Shown piece after piece: positions 1 through 7,283 of a stretch of 31,799 bases of DNA. The notes beneath the pieces are model-generated. The model was not told the origin of the DNA. It saw only the letters and a program-made list of their open reading frames with translations, and did not search any database. The DNA is taken from assembly GCF_044465595.1 (NCBI RefSeq), contig NZ_JBITLV010000011.1, positions 1 through 31,799 on the forward strand, in the 5' to 3' direction. Within the stretch, counting starts at the first letter, position 1, and each line of letters starts with the position of its first letter. A program made the position numbers and the translations under genes. The stretch is from Spongisporangium articulatum. Its GTDB lineage: Bacteria > Actinomycetota > Actinomycetes > Actinomycetales > Kineosporiaceae.

Positions 1-604
1 AGGTCTCGAACTCCAGGTGGTCGCCCACCAACCGCAGCACCGGTTGGACGGTGACGATCCGACGTTCGGCGCCCAGCGCGGAGGCGACGTCGTCGAACCG
101 GGCCAGGTCGCCGAGCACGGCGAGGGTCGGCGGCATCAGCGACAACTCGCCGGTCGCGGCTCGGGTGAGGGCGTCCGCGGGGGAGATCCAGAGCCGGACG
201 TCGGCCTCGCCGCCGACGTCCACGCACTCCTGCCCGCCCGGCAACGCCGCGGCGAAGAAGTGGGTGTCGAACCGTTTCGGCTGCAGTTCCGGGGTCACCC
301 AGTGCGCGACGGGTACCAGCTGCGCCGGGTCCAGCCGGACCCCGCACTCCTCCTCGGTCTCCCGGACGCCGGCCGCCGCGACGGTCCCGTCGCCCGGTTC
401 GAAGGCGCCCCCGGGGAAGACGTACATCCCGGCCGCGAAGGCCAACGTGGGCTGCCGGCGCATCAGGTAGACCTCGAGCCCGGCGGCGCCGTTGCGCAGC
501 AGAGCCACCGTCGCCGCGAGCCGGGCCGCGGCGGGCGGCCGAGTCCCGGCGGCGACGGCCCGGACGTGGTCCAGGTCGGCGGGCCGGATCGGCAGGGGTC
601 TCAT
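1..604 (-). CDS. NUDIX hydrolase, partial (C-terminus beyond window)
   Basis: The reading frame runs from an ATG at 604-602 leftward off the window edge, giving 201 codons without a stop. It carries a NUDIX signature: a PGGAFEPGD segment around residues 66-74, then RETEEECGV, whose glutamates bind Mg2+ and the diphosphate. The wide spacing between the Gly-rich part and the RETxEE part resembles the NUDT7/NUDT19-like and CoA-diphosphatase-like branch, whose members hydrolyse nucleoside-diphosphate-linked substrates such as CoA esters; the actual substrate cannot be read from sequence. There is no Shine-Dalgarno, but TAGGGT (613-618, complement) lies 8 nt before the ATG, so the transcript is probably leaderless. 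The gene is divergent from the riboswitch-controlled aminotransferase. Family assignment is firm; substrate is open. Confidence 0.9.
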   Translation of the reverse strand, partial: MRPLPIRPADLDHVRAVAAGTRPPAAARLAATVALLRNGAAGLEVYLMRRQPTLAFAAGMYVFPGGAFEPGDGTVAAAGVRETEEECGVRLDPAQLVPVAHWVTPELQPKRFDTHFFAAALPGGQECVDVGGEADVRLWISPADALTRAATGELSLMPPTLAVLGDLARFDDVASALGAERRIVTVQPVLRLVGDHLEFET

Positions 605-612
605 CGGTGCCG

Positions 613-618
613 ACCCTA
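613..618 (-). promoter_or_regulatory. Probable -10 element of a leaderless NUDIX transcript
   Basis: TAGGGT on the minus strand sits 8 nt upstream of the ATG at 604. This TANNNT-N7/8-start geometry is the usual layout of leaderless actinobacterial transcripts. No convincing -35 is visible. Confidence 0.45.
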
Positions 619-649
619 GCGACGGTCGGCCACCGCACCGATTTCGGCC

Positions 650-669
650 CCTGTCCCCTCGGGGACAGG
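650..669. repeat. Perfect 9-bp inverted repeat upstream of the riboswitch
   Basis: The arms CCTGTCCCC (650-658) and GGGGACAGG (661-669) are perfectly complementary around a 2-nt centre. The repeat lies between the divergent NUDIX and aminotransferase transcription units. It ends about 7 nt before TATCGT (676-681), a possible -10 for the riboswitch leader, so it would overlap the -35 zone. It could be a repressor operator. A terminator is unlikely because no gene ends here. Confidence 0.5.
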
Positions 670-685
670 CCCTGGTATCGTCTTC

Positions 686-800
686 GTGCGTCACGAGCGC
701 CAGCGACAAGCCCCGGCTAGCTGGCCGGCAACCCTCCTCCGCGGTGGGGTGCCCCGGGTGATGACACGGCCCTCCCGGACCAGGGTGGGCAAGCGCGGGC
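686..800 (+). ncRNA. SAM-IV riboswitch aptamer
   Basis: The leader matches my memory of the actinobacterial SAM-IV consensus. A P1-like pairing joins GTCA (690-693) to TGAC (762-765). P2 pairs GCCAGC (699-704) with GCTGGC (720-725) around a CAAGCCCCGG loop segment. The conserved core GGCAACCCTCC (727-737) and GGTGGGGTGCCCCGGGTGAT (743-762) follows. A further hairpin pairs GCCC (769-772) with GGGC (787-790), and the characteristic GGCAAGCGCGGG (788-799) forms the 3' pseudoknot strand. SAM-IV RNAs bind S-adenosylmethionine and usually repress sulfur or methionine genes when SAM is abundant. The next gene encodes a cysteine-desulfurase-like enzyme, which fits. Exact boundaries are approximate. 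Confidence 0.93.
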
Positions 801-807
801 CTGCCGA

Positions 808-826
808 CCAGGTCCCTGACCTGGAG
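808..826 (+). promoter_or_regulatory. Shine-Dalgarno-sequestering hairpin (riboswitch expression platform)
   Basis: CCAGGT (808-813) pairs perfectly with ACCTGG (819-824) across a 5-nt loop. The 3' arm contains the first two bases of the GGAG Shine-Dalgarno (823-826) for the ATG at 833. The hairpin begins 8 nt after the aptamer, so translational control is the simplest reading: with SAM bound the hairpin forms and hides the ribosome site. No U-tract follows, which argues against transcription termination. Confidence 0.6.
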
Positions 827-832
827 CCTGCC

Positions 833-2233
833 ATGACCCTGCTCGACAGCCTCACGACCGACACCCTGGCCGCCCCCCTGGCCGACCCGGCCCCCGGTCC
901 GCTGGCCGAGGTGGTCGGCGCCGGGGTCCCGGTGCCGCTGGTCACGGGCGGCACGGTGCCCTACGCCAACCTCGACTACGCCGCCAGCGCCCCCGCCCTG
1001 CGGGCCGTCGCCGACCACGTGGCCACGGCTCTGCCGCTGTACTCCAGCGTGCACCGCGGCGCGGGGTACGCCTCGGCGGTGAGCACTGCGGCCTACGAGG
1101 CGGCCCGGGCCTGCATCGGCGACTTCGTCGGGGCCCGCAGCGGGGTCGACGGGGAGCACGTCGTGGTGGTCACCCGCAACACCACCGACGCACTGAACCT
1201 GCTGGCCAGCGCTGTTGCGGGGCCCACGCTGCACCTGGACGTCGAGCACCACGCCAACCTCGTGCCCTGGCAGCTGCGCGGCGCGCGGGCCGTCACCGCC
1301 GCCCCCACGCTGGCCGGCACCCTGGCCGCGCTGGAGGCCGAGCTGGCCGCCACCCGACCGGCCCTGCTGACCGTCACGGGCGCCTCCAACGTCACCGGCG
1401 AGGTGTTGCCGCTGGCCACGCTCGCCGAGCTGGCCCACCGCCACGGGGCCCGGATCGCGGTCGACGGCGCCCAGCTGGTGCCGCACCGCCGGGTGGACGT
1501 CGCCGCGCTCGGGATCGACTACCTCGCCTTCTCGGGGCACAAGCTGTACGCGCCGTTCGGCGCGGGCGTCCTGGTCGGGCGCCGGGACTGGCTCGACGCG
1601 GCCCCGCCGTACCTGGCCGGCGGGGGAGCGGTCCGCCGGGTCACCCTCGACGGGACCACGTGGGCCGACGCCCCGGCCCGGCACGAGGCCGGCACCCCGA
1701 ACGTGCTGGGCGCCCTGGCCCTGGCCGCCGCCTGCCGGACGATCGCCGCGTTGCCCGCGGGCGCCGTCCAGGCCCACGAGGAGGCGCTGCTGGAGCGGCT
1801 GGACGCCGGGCTGCGCGGCCTCGACGGGGTGCGTCCGCTGACGCTGTGGGCCGGCTCCGGCGAGGATGTCGAGCGGATCGGCGTCGTGACCTTCACCGTC
1901 GACGGCTACCCGGCCGAGCTGGTCGCCCAGTACCTGTCCGCGGAGCACGGGATCGGCGTGCGGGACGGGCGGTTCTGCGCGCACCCGTTGCTCGACCGGC
2001 TGGCCTCCGGGGCCACGGCCGTGCGGGCCAGCCTCGGCCTGGGCAGCAGTGCGGCGGACGTCGACCGCCTGCTCGGCGCACTGCGCTCGCTGCTCGAGCG
2101 CGGGCCCGGTTGGACGTACGCCGGGCCGGACGGCGACCACCTGCCGGTCCCCGACCCGCGGGGGCTGCCGGAGTGGCTGGGGCCCGCCGGACTCGGTGAC
2201 CTCGATCTCGACGGCGCCCCCTGCGGCGACTGA
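833..2233 (+). CDS. Class V aminotransferase, cysteine desulfurase (SufS/CsdA)-like
   Basis: This 466-residue protein is a fold-type I PLP enzyme. The PLP lysine is Lys237 in an SGHKLYAP motif, and VDGAQLVPHRRVD upstream supplies the PLP-contacting Asp. Near the C-terminus RDGRFCAHP places a cysteine at residue 382, matching the conserved RxGxxCAxP position whose Cys accepts sulfur in group II cysteine desulfurases. It probably releases sulfur (or selenium) from cysteine or a related amino acid in the cytoplasm. It is somewhat longer than typical SufS (about 400 residues) because of N- and C-terminal extensions. No suf/isc genes are adjacent, so a dedicated sulfur-salvage role is possible. 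The ATG at 833 is chosen for its GGAG Shine-Dalgarno and its position just after the SAM-IV leader. It converges on the next gene with a 6-bp gap. Confidence 0.82.
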   Translation: MTLLDSLTTDTLAAPLADPAPGPLAEVVGAGVPVPLVTGGTVPYANLDYAASAPALRAVADHVATALPLYSSVHRGAGYASAVSTAAYEAARACIGDFVGARSGVDGEHVVVVTRNTTDALNLLASAVAGPTLHLDVEHHANLVPWQLRGARAVTAAPTLAGTLAALEAELAATRPALLTVTGASNVTGEVLPLATLAELAHRHGARIAVDGAQLVPHRRVDVAALGIDYLAFSGHKLYAPFGAGVLVGRRDWLDAAPPYLAGGGAVRRVTLDGTTWADAPARHEAGTPNVLGALALAAACRTIAALPAGAVQAHEEALLERLDAGLRGLDGVRPLTLWAGSGEDVERIGVVTFTVDGYPAELVAQYLSAEHGIGVRDGRFCAHPLLDRLASGATAVRASLGLGSSAADVDRLLGALRSLLERGPGWTYAGPDGDHLPVPDPRGLPEWLGPAGLGDLDLDGAPCGD

Positions 2234-2239
2234 CCTCGC

Positions 2240-3511
2240 TCAGGTGGGGGCCGTCGGCCTCAGCCGGACGCGGGTGATGGCGTAACCCTCCAGGGCGACC
2301 ACCTCCGCCGAGTAACCGGCCAGCGGCACCCGCTGGCCGGGCGCGGTGGGCACCTGCCCGAGGGCGGCCAGCACCAGCCCGGCGACCGTCGTGTAGTCGC
2401 CGGTCTCCGGAGGCCGCAGGTCGATGCCGACGTCCGGCAGGTCGTGCAGCGGGAAGGCACCCGGCAGCAGCACCGCGCCGTCGGGTTCGTGGACGGCGCT
2501 CTGGACGTCGCGGTCGGTCTCGTCGTAGATCTCGCCGATGACCTCCTCGACGAGGTCCTCCATGGTGACCATGCCGGCCACGGCGCCGAACTCGTCGACG
2601 ATGAGCGCCATCTGCTGCCGCGACAGACGCATCCGGCGCAACGCGTCGGAGACCCGCACGGAGCCGGGCAGCACCATGGCCGGCCGGGCGTGGTCCTCCA
2701 CCACACCGGACGCCCCCACCAGGGTGCGCAGGTTGACGACCCCCAGCACGTCGTCCAGCCCCTGGTCCCCGGTCACCGGGGCCCGGGAGTGCCCGGACGC
2801 CGCGAGCCGGGCCGCCGCGTCGGCGGCGGGAGTTCCCCGGGGCACGGTGAGCACGGCCCGGCGCGGGACCAGGATGTCGCGCAGCGACCGCTCGACGATC
2901 TCGAACGCCCCGCTGATGATGGTGCGCTGCTCGGCCGTGACGTCGCGGCGTGCGGCGATCATGTCCCGGATCTCCTCGACGCTCACCTCGTCGCGCGCCT
3001 CCTGCGGGTCGCCGCCGGTCAGCCGGACCACCGCGTCCGTGGAGCGGCCCAGCAGCCAGACGACCGGCCGGGTGATCCGCGCCAGCGCGTCGAGCGGCCG
3101 GGCGACCAGCAGGGCCCAGGACTCGGCGCGTTGCATCGCGATCCGCTTGGGCGCCAGCTCGCCGAGGACCAGGGTCAGGAAGGTGAGAACCAGGGTCACG
3201 AGCACGACGGCCGCCGCCTCGGCGCCGGCCCCCAGGAAGCCCAGGGGGCCGACCAGCGGCTTGGCGAGGGCGACCGCCGCGGCGGCCGAGGCCAGGAACC
3301 CGGCCAGGGTGATGCCGATCTGGATGGTGGCCAGGAACCGGTTCGGGTCGCGGGCCAGCCGGGCCAGCACCCGCCCCGAGGGCGAACGCCGCTCCAGCCG
3401 GCGCACCTGGCTCTCGCGCAAGGAGATGAACGCCATCTCGCTCCCGGCGAGGGCCGCGTTGAGCAGGACGAGGACCAGGACCAACGCGAGCTGAGCGCCG
3501 TAGCCGCCCAC
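2240..3511 (-). CDS. CNNM/CorC-type transporter with DUF21, CBS pair and CorC_HlyC domains
   Basis: This 423-residue protein is usually annotated as a hemolysin-family protein. The N-terminal DUF21 transmembrane region covers about residues 5-150, with hydrophobic segments near 7-27, 68-95 and 100-120. Two CBS domains follow at about 213-265 and 278-330, the second ending in MVTMEDLVEEVIGEI. A C-terminal CorC_HlyC domain lies at about 345-420. Family members are inner-membrane proteins implicated in Mg2+ (or Co2+) efflux or homeostasis, with the CBS pair sensing nucleotides. Despite the old name it is not expected to be a toxin. The start is GTG at 3511-3509 with GAGGAG about 11 nt upstream, a slightly long spacing. 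The 106 bp to the next gene (3512-3617) hold nothing I can identify. Confidence 0.9.
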   Translation of the reverse strand: MGGYGAQLALVLVLVLLNAALAGSEMAFISLRESQVRRLERRSPSGRVLARLARDPNRFLATIQIGITLAGFLASAAAAVALAKPLVGPLGFLGAGAEAAAVVLVTLVLTFLTLVLGELAPKRIAMQRAESWALLVARPLDALARITRPVVWLLGRSTDAVVRLTGGDPQEARDEVSVEEIRDMIAARRDVTAEQRTIISGAFEIVERSLRDILVPRRAVLTVPRGTPAADAAARLAASGHSRAPVTGDQGLDDVLGVVNLRTLVGASGVVEDHARPAMVLPGSVRVSDALRRMRLSRQQMALIVDEFGAVAGMVTMEDLVEEVIGEIYDETDRDVQSAVHEPDGAVLLPGAFPLHDLPDVGIDLRPPETGDYTTVAGLVLAALGQVPTAPGQRVPLAGYSAEVVALEGYAITRVRLRPTAPT

Positions 3512-3617
3512 CGGGACGTCGTCTCCTCACTGCCGAGTTACTGGCGGATCGGACACCCGCAGTGCCGGATAGAACGGCCGGGCGCCGAGTCGGGTTCCGG
3601 TGGTCAGCCTCCGAAGG

Positions 3618-4019
3618 TCACCCGAGGCGGGACAGCCGCTCCCGGCAGTCACCGGCCACGGAGTCGACCTCGGCGAGGATGCGGTCGAGGTCGGCCCGGC
3701 GCTGCTCGAGGTCGGCCCGGATGCCGCCGAGCCGGTCGAGCAGCAGCTCGAGCTGGCGCCGTTCCGACGTCTCGGCGCCGTCGTAGATGTCGATGATCTC
3801 CCGGCACTCGGCCACGGACATCCCGAACCGGCGGCCCCGCAGCACCAGCTTGAGCCGGGCCCGTTCCCGCGGGTGGTAGATGCGGACCGTGCCCTGGCGC
3901 TCGGGCGAGATCAGCCCCTCCGCCTCGTAGAAGCGCAGGGTCCGCGTCGAGACGCCGAGCTCGTCGGCCAGCTCCCGGACGGACCAGGTCCGGTCAGCGG
4001 GTTCCTTCGCCGGGGTCAT
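3618..4019 (-). CDS. MerR-family transcriptional regulator (LiuR-like)
   Basis: This 133-residue MerR protein has an N-terminal winged helix-turn-helix (about residues 10-75, VRELADELGVSTRTLRFYEAEGL) and a C-terminal coiled coil (about 85-130). There is no obvious metal-binding cysteine cluster, as in regulators that sense acyl-CoA or organic ligands. LiuR of the leucine/isovalerate pathway belongs to this type. It is divergent from the carboxylase-dehydrogenase operon and shares a 69-bp intergenic region with a perfect TTGACGT/ACGTCAA operator, so autoregulation plus control of that operon is likely. No Shine-Dalgarno precedes the ATG. TTGACG-17-CACGCT followed 7 nt later by the ATG suggests a leaderless message. 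The ligand is inferred from context only. Confidence 0.88.
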   Translation of the reverse strand: MTPAKEPADRTWSVRELADELGVSTRTLRFYEAEGLISPERQGTVRIYHPRERARLKLVLRGRRFGMSVAECREIIDIYDGAETSERRQLELLLDRLGGIRADLEQRRADLDRILAEVDSVAGDCRERLSRLG

Positions 4020-4039
4020 GGGGAGTAGCGTGGTTGACG

Positions 4040-4055
4040 TTGACGTAAACGTCAA
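4040..4055. promoter_or_regulatory. MerR-type operator palindrome
   Basis: TTGACGT (4040-4046) and ACGTCAA (4049-4055) form perfect 7-bp arms with a 2-bp centre. An extra TTGACG lies directly upstream (4034-4039). Family precedent (LiuR, CueR) places such palindromes between promoter hexamers. On the minus strand TTGACG at 4055-4050 would serve as -35 for the MerR gene. Confidence 0.7.
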
Positions 4056-4063
4056 TCTGTTGA

Positions 4064-4075
4064 CCGACCGGTCGG
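4064..4075. promoter_or_regulatory. 12-bp palindrome, TetR-operator-like
   Basis: CCGACCGGTCGG is a perfect palindrome 8 bp downstream of the MerR-type operator and 13 bp before the carboxylase ATG. It resembles many TetR-family operators of actinobacteria. No TetR gene lies in the window, so a regulator acting in trans is assumed. The site could also be chance in GC-rich DNA. Confidence 0.4.
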
Positions 4076-4088
4076 ACGAAGGGGAGCG

Positions 4089-5624
4089 ATGACGCTCGAA
4101 GCCGGGATGAGCGCGCGGATCGCCGCGGCGTCCGAGGCCGCGCTCGCCCCCTCGCCCGCGGCGGCCGCCAAGCTCGCTGGGGCGCGCAAGCTGTACGTGC
4201 GGGACCGGATCCGGCTGCTGGCCGACGACGGCTCGTTCGTCGAGGACGGCCGGCTGGCCAACGCCGAGGCCTCCGGGCTGCCCGCCGACGGCGTGGTCAC
4301 CGGGGCCCTGCGGGTCGGCGGGCGGCCCGCGCTCGTGGTCGCCAACGACCCGACGGTCAAGGCCGGGTCGTGGGGCGCCCGCACCGTCGAGAAGATCGTC
4401 CGGGCCGCGGAACGGGCGCTGCGTGAGGAGTTGCCGGTCTTCTGGCTGATCGACTCGGCGGGGGCCCGGATCACCGACCAGGTGGCCCTCTTCCCGGGAC
4501 GGCGGGGGGCCGGGCGGATCTTCCACCTGCAGGTCGCGCTGTCCGGCAAGGTGCCGCAGATCTGCTGCCTGTTCGGGCCCTCGGCGGCCGGCGGGGCGTA
4601 CATCCCGGCGTTCTGCGACCTGGTCGTCATGGTCGAGGGCAACGCCTCCATGTACCTGGGGTCGCCGCGGATGGCGGAGGTGGTGGTCGGCGAGCGGGTC
4701 ACCCTCGAGGAGATGGGCGGCGCGCGGATGCACACCGAGGTCTCCGGGTGCGGCGACCTGCTGGCCACCGACGACGCCGACGCGATCGAACTGGCCCAGC
4801 TGTTCTTCTCGTACCTGCCGGCCAACTGGCGCGGGACGGCGCCCGAATTCGCCCCCGAGGCACCGGCGGCCCGGCTGACCGAAGGGTCGGTGCCCGCCGA
4901 CGAGCACGTGCCCTTCGACGTCCACACGGTCATCGACGGGATCGTCGACGCCGACAGCTTCTTCGAGGTGAAGCCCTCGTACGCGGGCGAACTCGTGGTC
5001 GGCTTCGGCCGCATCGACGGCCGCGCGGTCGGCGTCGTGGCCAACAACTCCGCCGTGCGGGGCGGGGTGCTGTTCGTCGACTCCGCCGACAAGGCGACCC
5101 GGTTCATCGACCTGTGCGACGCCTTCAACGTCCCGCTGGTCTACCTCGCCGACGTGCCGGGGTTCATGATCGGCAAGGACGTCGAGCGGCAGGGGATCAT
5201 CCGGCACGGAGCCAAGATGATCACCGCGGTCGCGGCGGCCACCGTGCCGCAGCTGAGCGTCGTCCTGCGGAAGGCCTACGGGGCCGGGCTGTACGCGATG
5301 GACGGCCCGGGGTTCGAACCCGACGCCTGCCTGGCCCTGCCGACCGCGAAGATCGCCGTGATGGGGCCGGACGCGGCGGTGAACGCGGTGTACGCCGGTC
5401 GCCTCGCCCAGATCGAGGACCCGGACGAGCGGGCCGCGTTCGCGGCCGAGCAGCGGGCGCTGTACGAGGCGGACGTGAACCTGCTGCGCCTGGCGTCGGA
5501 GCTGGTGATCGACGCGGTGGTCCAGCCCGAGGACCTGCGCGACGAGATCGCCGCCCGGCTGGCCGTCCTGACCGACAAGCAGCGCGAGGTACCGGCCAAA
5601 CACCACGGGGTACGTCCGGTCTGA
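4089..5624 (+). CDS. accD1: Acyl-CoA carboxylase beta (carboxyltransferase) subunit, methylcrotonyl-CoA carboxylase-like
   Basis: This 511-residue protein has two crotonase-fold carboxyltransferase halves. Oxyanion-hole glycines are visible in GPSAAGGAYIPAF (about residues 166-178) and RKAYGAGLYAM (about 397-407). It transfers CO2 from carboxybiotin to an acyl-CoA. Context suggests 3-methylcrotonyl-CoA, giving 3-methylglutaconyl-CoA in leucine breakdown, as for mycobacterial AccD1. The neighbouring dehydrogenase, MaoC protein and CitE protein are in the same order as the mycobacterial accD1-fadE19-Rv2499c-Rv2498c genes. The partner biotin carboxylase/biotin carrier subunit that normally follows is absent here and must be encoded elsewhere. 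The start ATG follows GGGGAG. Expression is probably controlled by the MerR operator upstream. Propionyl-CoA or another short acyl-CoA remains a possible substrate. Confidence 0.85.
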   Translation: MTLEAGMSARIAAASEAALAPSPAAAAKLAGARKLYVRDRIRLLADDGSFVEDGRLANAEASGLPADGVVTGALRVGGRPALVVANDPTVKAGSWGARTVEKIVRAAERALREELPVFWLIDSAGARITDQVALFPGRRGAGRIFHLQVALSGKVPQICCLFGPSAAGGAYIPAFCDLVVMVEGNASMYLGSPRMAEVVVGERVTLEEMGGARMHTEVSGCGDLLATDDADAIELAQLFFSYLPANWRGTAPEFAPEAPAARLTEGSVPADEHVPFDVHTVIDGIVDADSFFEVKPSYAGELVVGFGRIDGRAVGVVANNSAVRGGVLFVDSADKATRFIDLCDAFNVPLVYLADVPGFMIGKDVERQGIIRHGAKMITAVAAATVPQLSVVLRKAYGAGLYAMDGPGFEPDACLALPTAKIAVMGPDAAVNAVYAGRLAQIEDPDERAAFAAEQRALYEADVNLLRLASELVIDAVVQPEDLRDEIAARLAVLTDKQREVPAKHHGVRPV

Positions 5625-5655
5625 GCTTTCACGAGGACCTGAGCTTCACGGAGGA
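5621..5655 (+). repeat. Imperfect 17-bp tandem repeat carrying two Shine-Dalgarno-like sites
   Basis: CTGAGCTTTCACGAGGA (5621-5637) and CTGAGCTTCACGGAGGA (5639-5655) differ only by two one-base indels. The first copy contains the carboxylase stop codon (5622-5624). The second provides the working GGAGGAG site for the next gene. The repeat fills almost the whole 37-bp spacer, so it looks like a local duplication of a ribosome-binding region. Confidence 0.7.
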
Positions 5656-5661
5656 GTGACG

Positions 5662-6810
5662 ATGAGTCTGATCGCGGAACTGCCGGACGAGTACGTCCAG
5701 CTGGCCAAGACGGTGCGCGAATTCGCCCGGGAGGAGGTCGCACCGCGGGCGGCGCAGCACGACGCCGAGCACACGTTCCCGTACGAGATCGTCGCCGGGA
5801 TGGCCGATCTCGGGCTGTTCGGGCTGCCGATCCCGGAGGAGTACGGCGGGATGGGCGGCGACTTCTTCGCCCTGTGCGTCGCCCTCGAGGAACTCGGCAA
5901 GGTGGACCAGAGCGTGGCCATCACCCTCGAGGCCAGCGTCTCGCTCGGCGCGATGCCGTTGCTGCGACACGGCACGCCGGAGCAGAAGCAGACGTGGCTG
6001 CCCCGCCTGGCCCGCGGTGAACTGGCCGCCTTCGGGCTGACCGAACCCGGAGCGGGCAGCGACGCCGGGGGCACCCGGACCCGCGCGGTGCGGGACGGCG
6101 ACGAATGGGTGATCAACGGCAGCAAGCAGTTCATCACCAACTCGGGCACCGACGTCACCGCGCTGATCTCGGCCACCGCCGTGACCGGCACGGCCGACGG
6201 GAAGACGCAGATCTCGACGTTCCTGATCCCCTCCGGAACCCCCGGTCTCGTCGTGGAACCGGCCTACGACAAGGTCGGCTGGCACGCCTCGGACACCCAC
6301 CCCCTCACCTTCACCGACGTGCGCGTCCCGGCCGCGAACCTGCTGGGCGAGGAGGGTCGCGGGTACGCCAACTTCCTCGCGGCGCTCGACGAGGGGCGCA
6401 TCGCGATCGCGGCGCTCGCGGTCGGCGTGGCGCAGGGGTGCGTCGACGAGAGCGTCCGGTACGCGCAGGACCGGGAGGCGTTCGGGCGCAGCATCGCCGG
6501 CTTCCAGGCCATCGCCTTCAAGATCGCCCGGATGGAGGCCCGCGCCCAGGCGGCCCGGCAGGCCTACCATCACGCGGCGGCGCTGATGCTGGGCGGGCGC
6601 CGGTTCAAGAAGGAGGCGGCCGTCGCCAAGCTGGTGGCCAGCGAGGCGGCCATGGACAACGCCCGGGACGCCACGCAGGTGTTCGGCGGGTACGGGTTCA
6701 TGAACGAGTACCCGGTGGCCCGCCACTACCGGGACTCGAAGATCCTGGAGATCGGGGAGGGGACGACCGAGGTGCAACTCATGCTGATCGCCCGGGAGCT
6801 GGGCCTGTGA
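5662..6810 (+). CDS. Acyl-CoA dehydrogenase (FadE19-like, isovaleryl/short-branched acyl-CoA)
   Basis: This 382-residue FAD enzyme introduces the alpha-beta double bond into acyl-CoA and passes electrons to ETF. AFGLTEPGAGSDAGG (about residues 122-136) is the FAD/substrate loop. DREAFGRSIAGFQAI marks the C-terminal helical domain. EIGEGTTEVQ contains Glu366 directly before Gly-Thr, the usual position of the catalytic base in short/medium-chain enzymes. Classical mammalian isovaleryl-CoA dehydrogenase uses a different Glu, so the exact substrate (isovaleryl-, isobutyryl- or 2-methylbutyryl-CoA) is uncertain. Context favours leucine-derived isovaleryl-CoA. The ATG at 5662 is preferred over GTG 5656 because GGAGGAG (5650-5656) is 5 nt upstream and overlaps the GTG. 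The next gene overlaps by 4 bp. Confidence 0.88.
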   Translation: MSLIAELPDEYVQLAKTVREFAREEVAPRAAQHDAEHTFPYEIVAGMADLGLFGLPIPEEYGGMGGDFFALCVALEELGKVDQSVAITLEASVSLGAMPLLRHGTPEQKQTWLPRLARGELAAFGLTEPGAGSDAGGTRTRAVRDGDEWVINGSKQFITNSGTDVTALISATAVTGTADGKTQISTFLIPSGTPGLVVEPAYDKVGWHASDTHPLTFTDVRVPAANLLGEEGRGYANFLAALDEGRIAIAALAVGVAQGCVDESVRYAQDREAFGRSIAGFQAIAFKIARMEARAQAARQAYHHAAALMLGGRRFKKEAAVAKLVASEAAMDNARDATQVFGGYGFMNEYPVARHYRDSKILEIGEGTTEVQLMLIARELGL

Positions 6811-7283
6811 GCAAGCGGGTGGTGCAGAAGGGCGGTCTCTGGTTCGAGGAGTTCGAGATCGGCACGGTCTACGAGCACCGCCCCGGGCGGACGGTGACCG
6901 AGACCGACACCGTGCTCTTCACGACCCTGACCATGAATCCGGCCGCGATCCATCTCGACGAGGCCTTCAGCGCGCAGCAGGCGCCGTTCCACGCGCGACT
7001 GGTGAACTCGATGTTCACGCTGGCGACGCTGGTCGGCCTGTCGGTGGCGCAGCTGACCCAGGGCACGGTCGTGGCCAACCTCGGGTTCACCGAGGTCCGC
7101 TTCCCGCACCCGCTGTTCCACGGCGACACCCTGTACGCCGAGACCCTGGTCCGGGACAAGCGGGAGTCGGAGACCCGCCCGGGTGAGGGTGTCGTGACCC
7201 TCGAGCAGACCGGGCGCAACCAGGACGGCGAGGTCGTGGCCTTCGCCGTCCGGCAGGTCCTGGTCCGGTTGCGGCCCGCATGA
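6807..7283 (+). CDS. MaoC-family (R)-specific enoyl-CoA hydratase (Rv2499c-like)
   Basis: This 158-residue hotdog-fold protein has the MaoC pattern: FEIGTVYEHRPGRTVTETD near the N-terminus, then TMNPAAIHLDEAFS (about residues 35-48), containing the substrate-side Asn/His region, and FPHPLFHGDTLYAETLV. It probably hydrates a branched enoyl-CoA. In mycobacteria the equivalent gene sits between fadE19 and a CitE-like lyase, and has been linked to 3-methylglutaconyl-CoA or itaconyl-CoA hydration. In this operon it would produce 3-hydroxy-3-methylglutaryl-CoA. The start is GTG 6807, sharing GTGA with the dehydrogenase stop, with GGGAG 8 nt upstream; tight translational coupling is expected. Confidence 0.87.
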   Translation: MSKRVVQKGGLWFEEFEIGTVYEHRPGRTVTETDTVLFTTLTMNPAAIHLDEAFSAQQAPFHARLVNSMFTLATLVGLSVAQLTQGTVVANLGFTEVRFPHPLFHGDTLYAETLVRDKRESETRPGEGVVTLEQTGRNQDGEVVAFAVRQVLVRLRPA

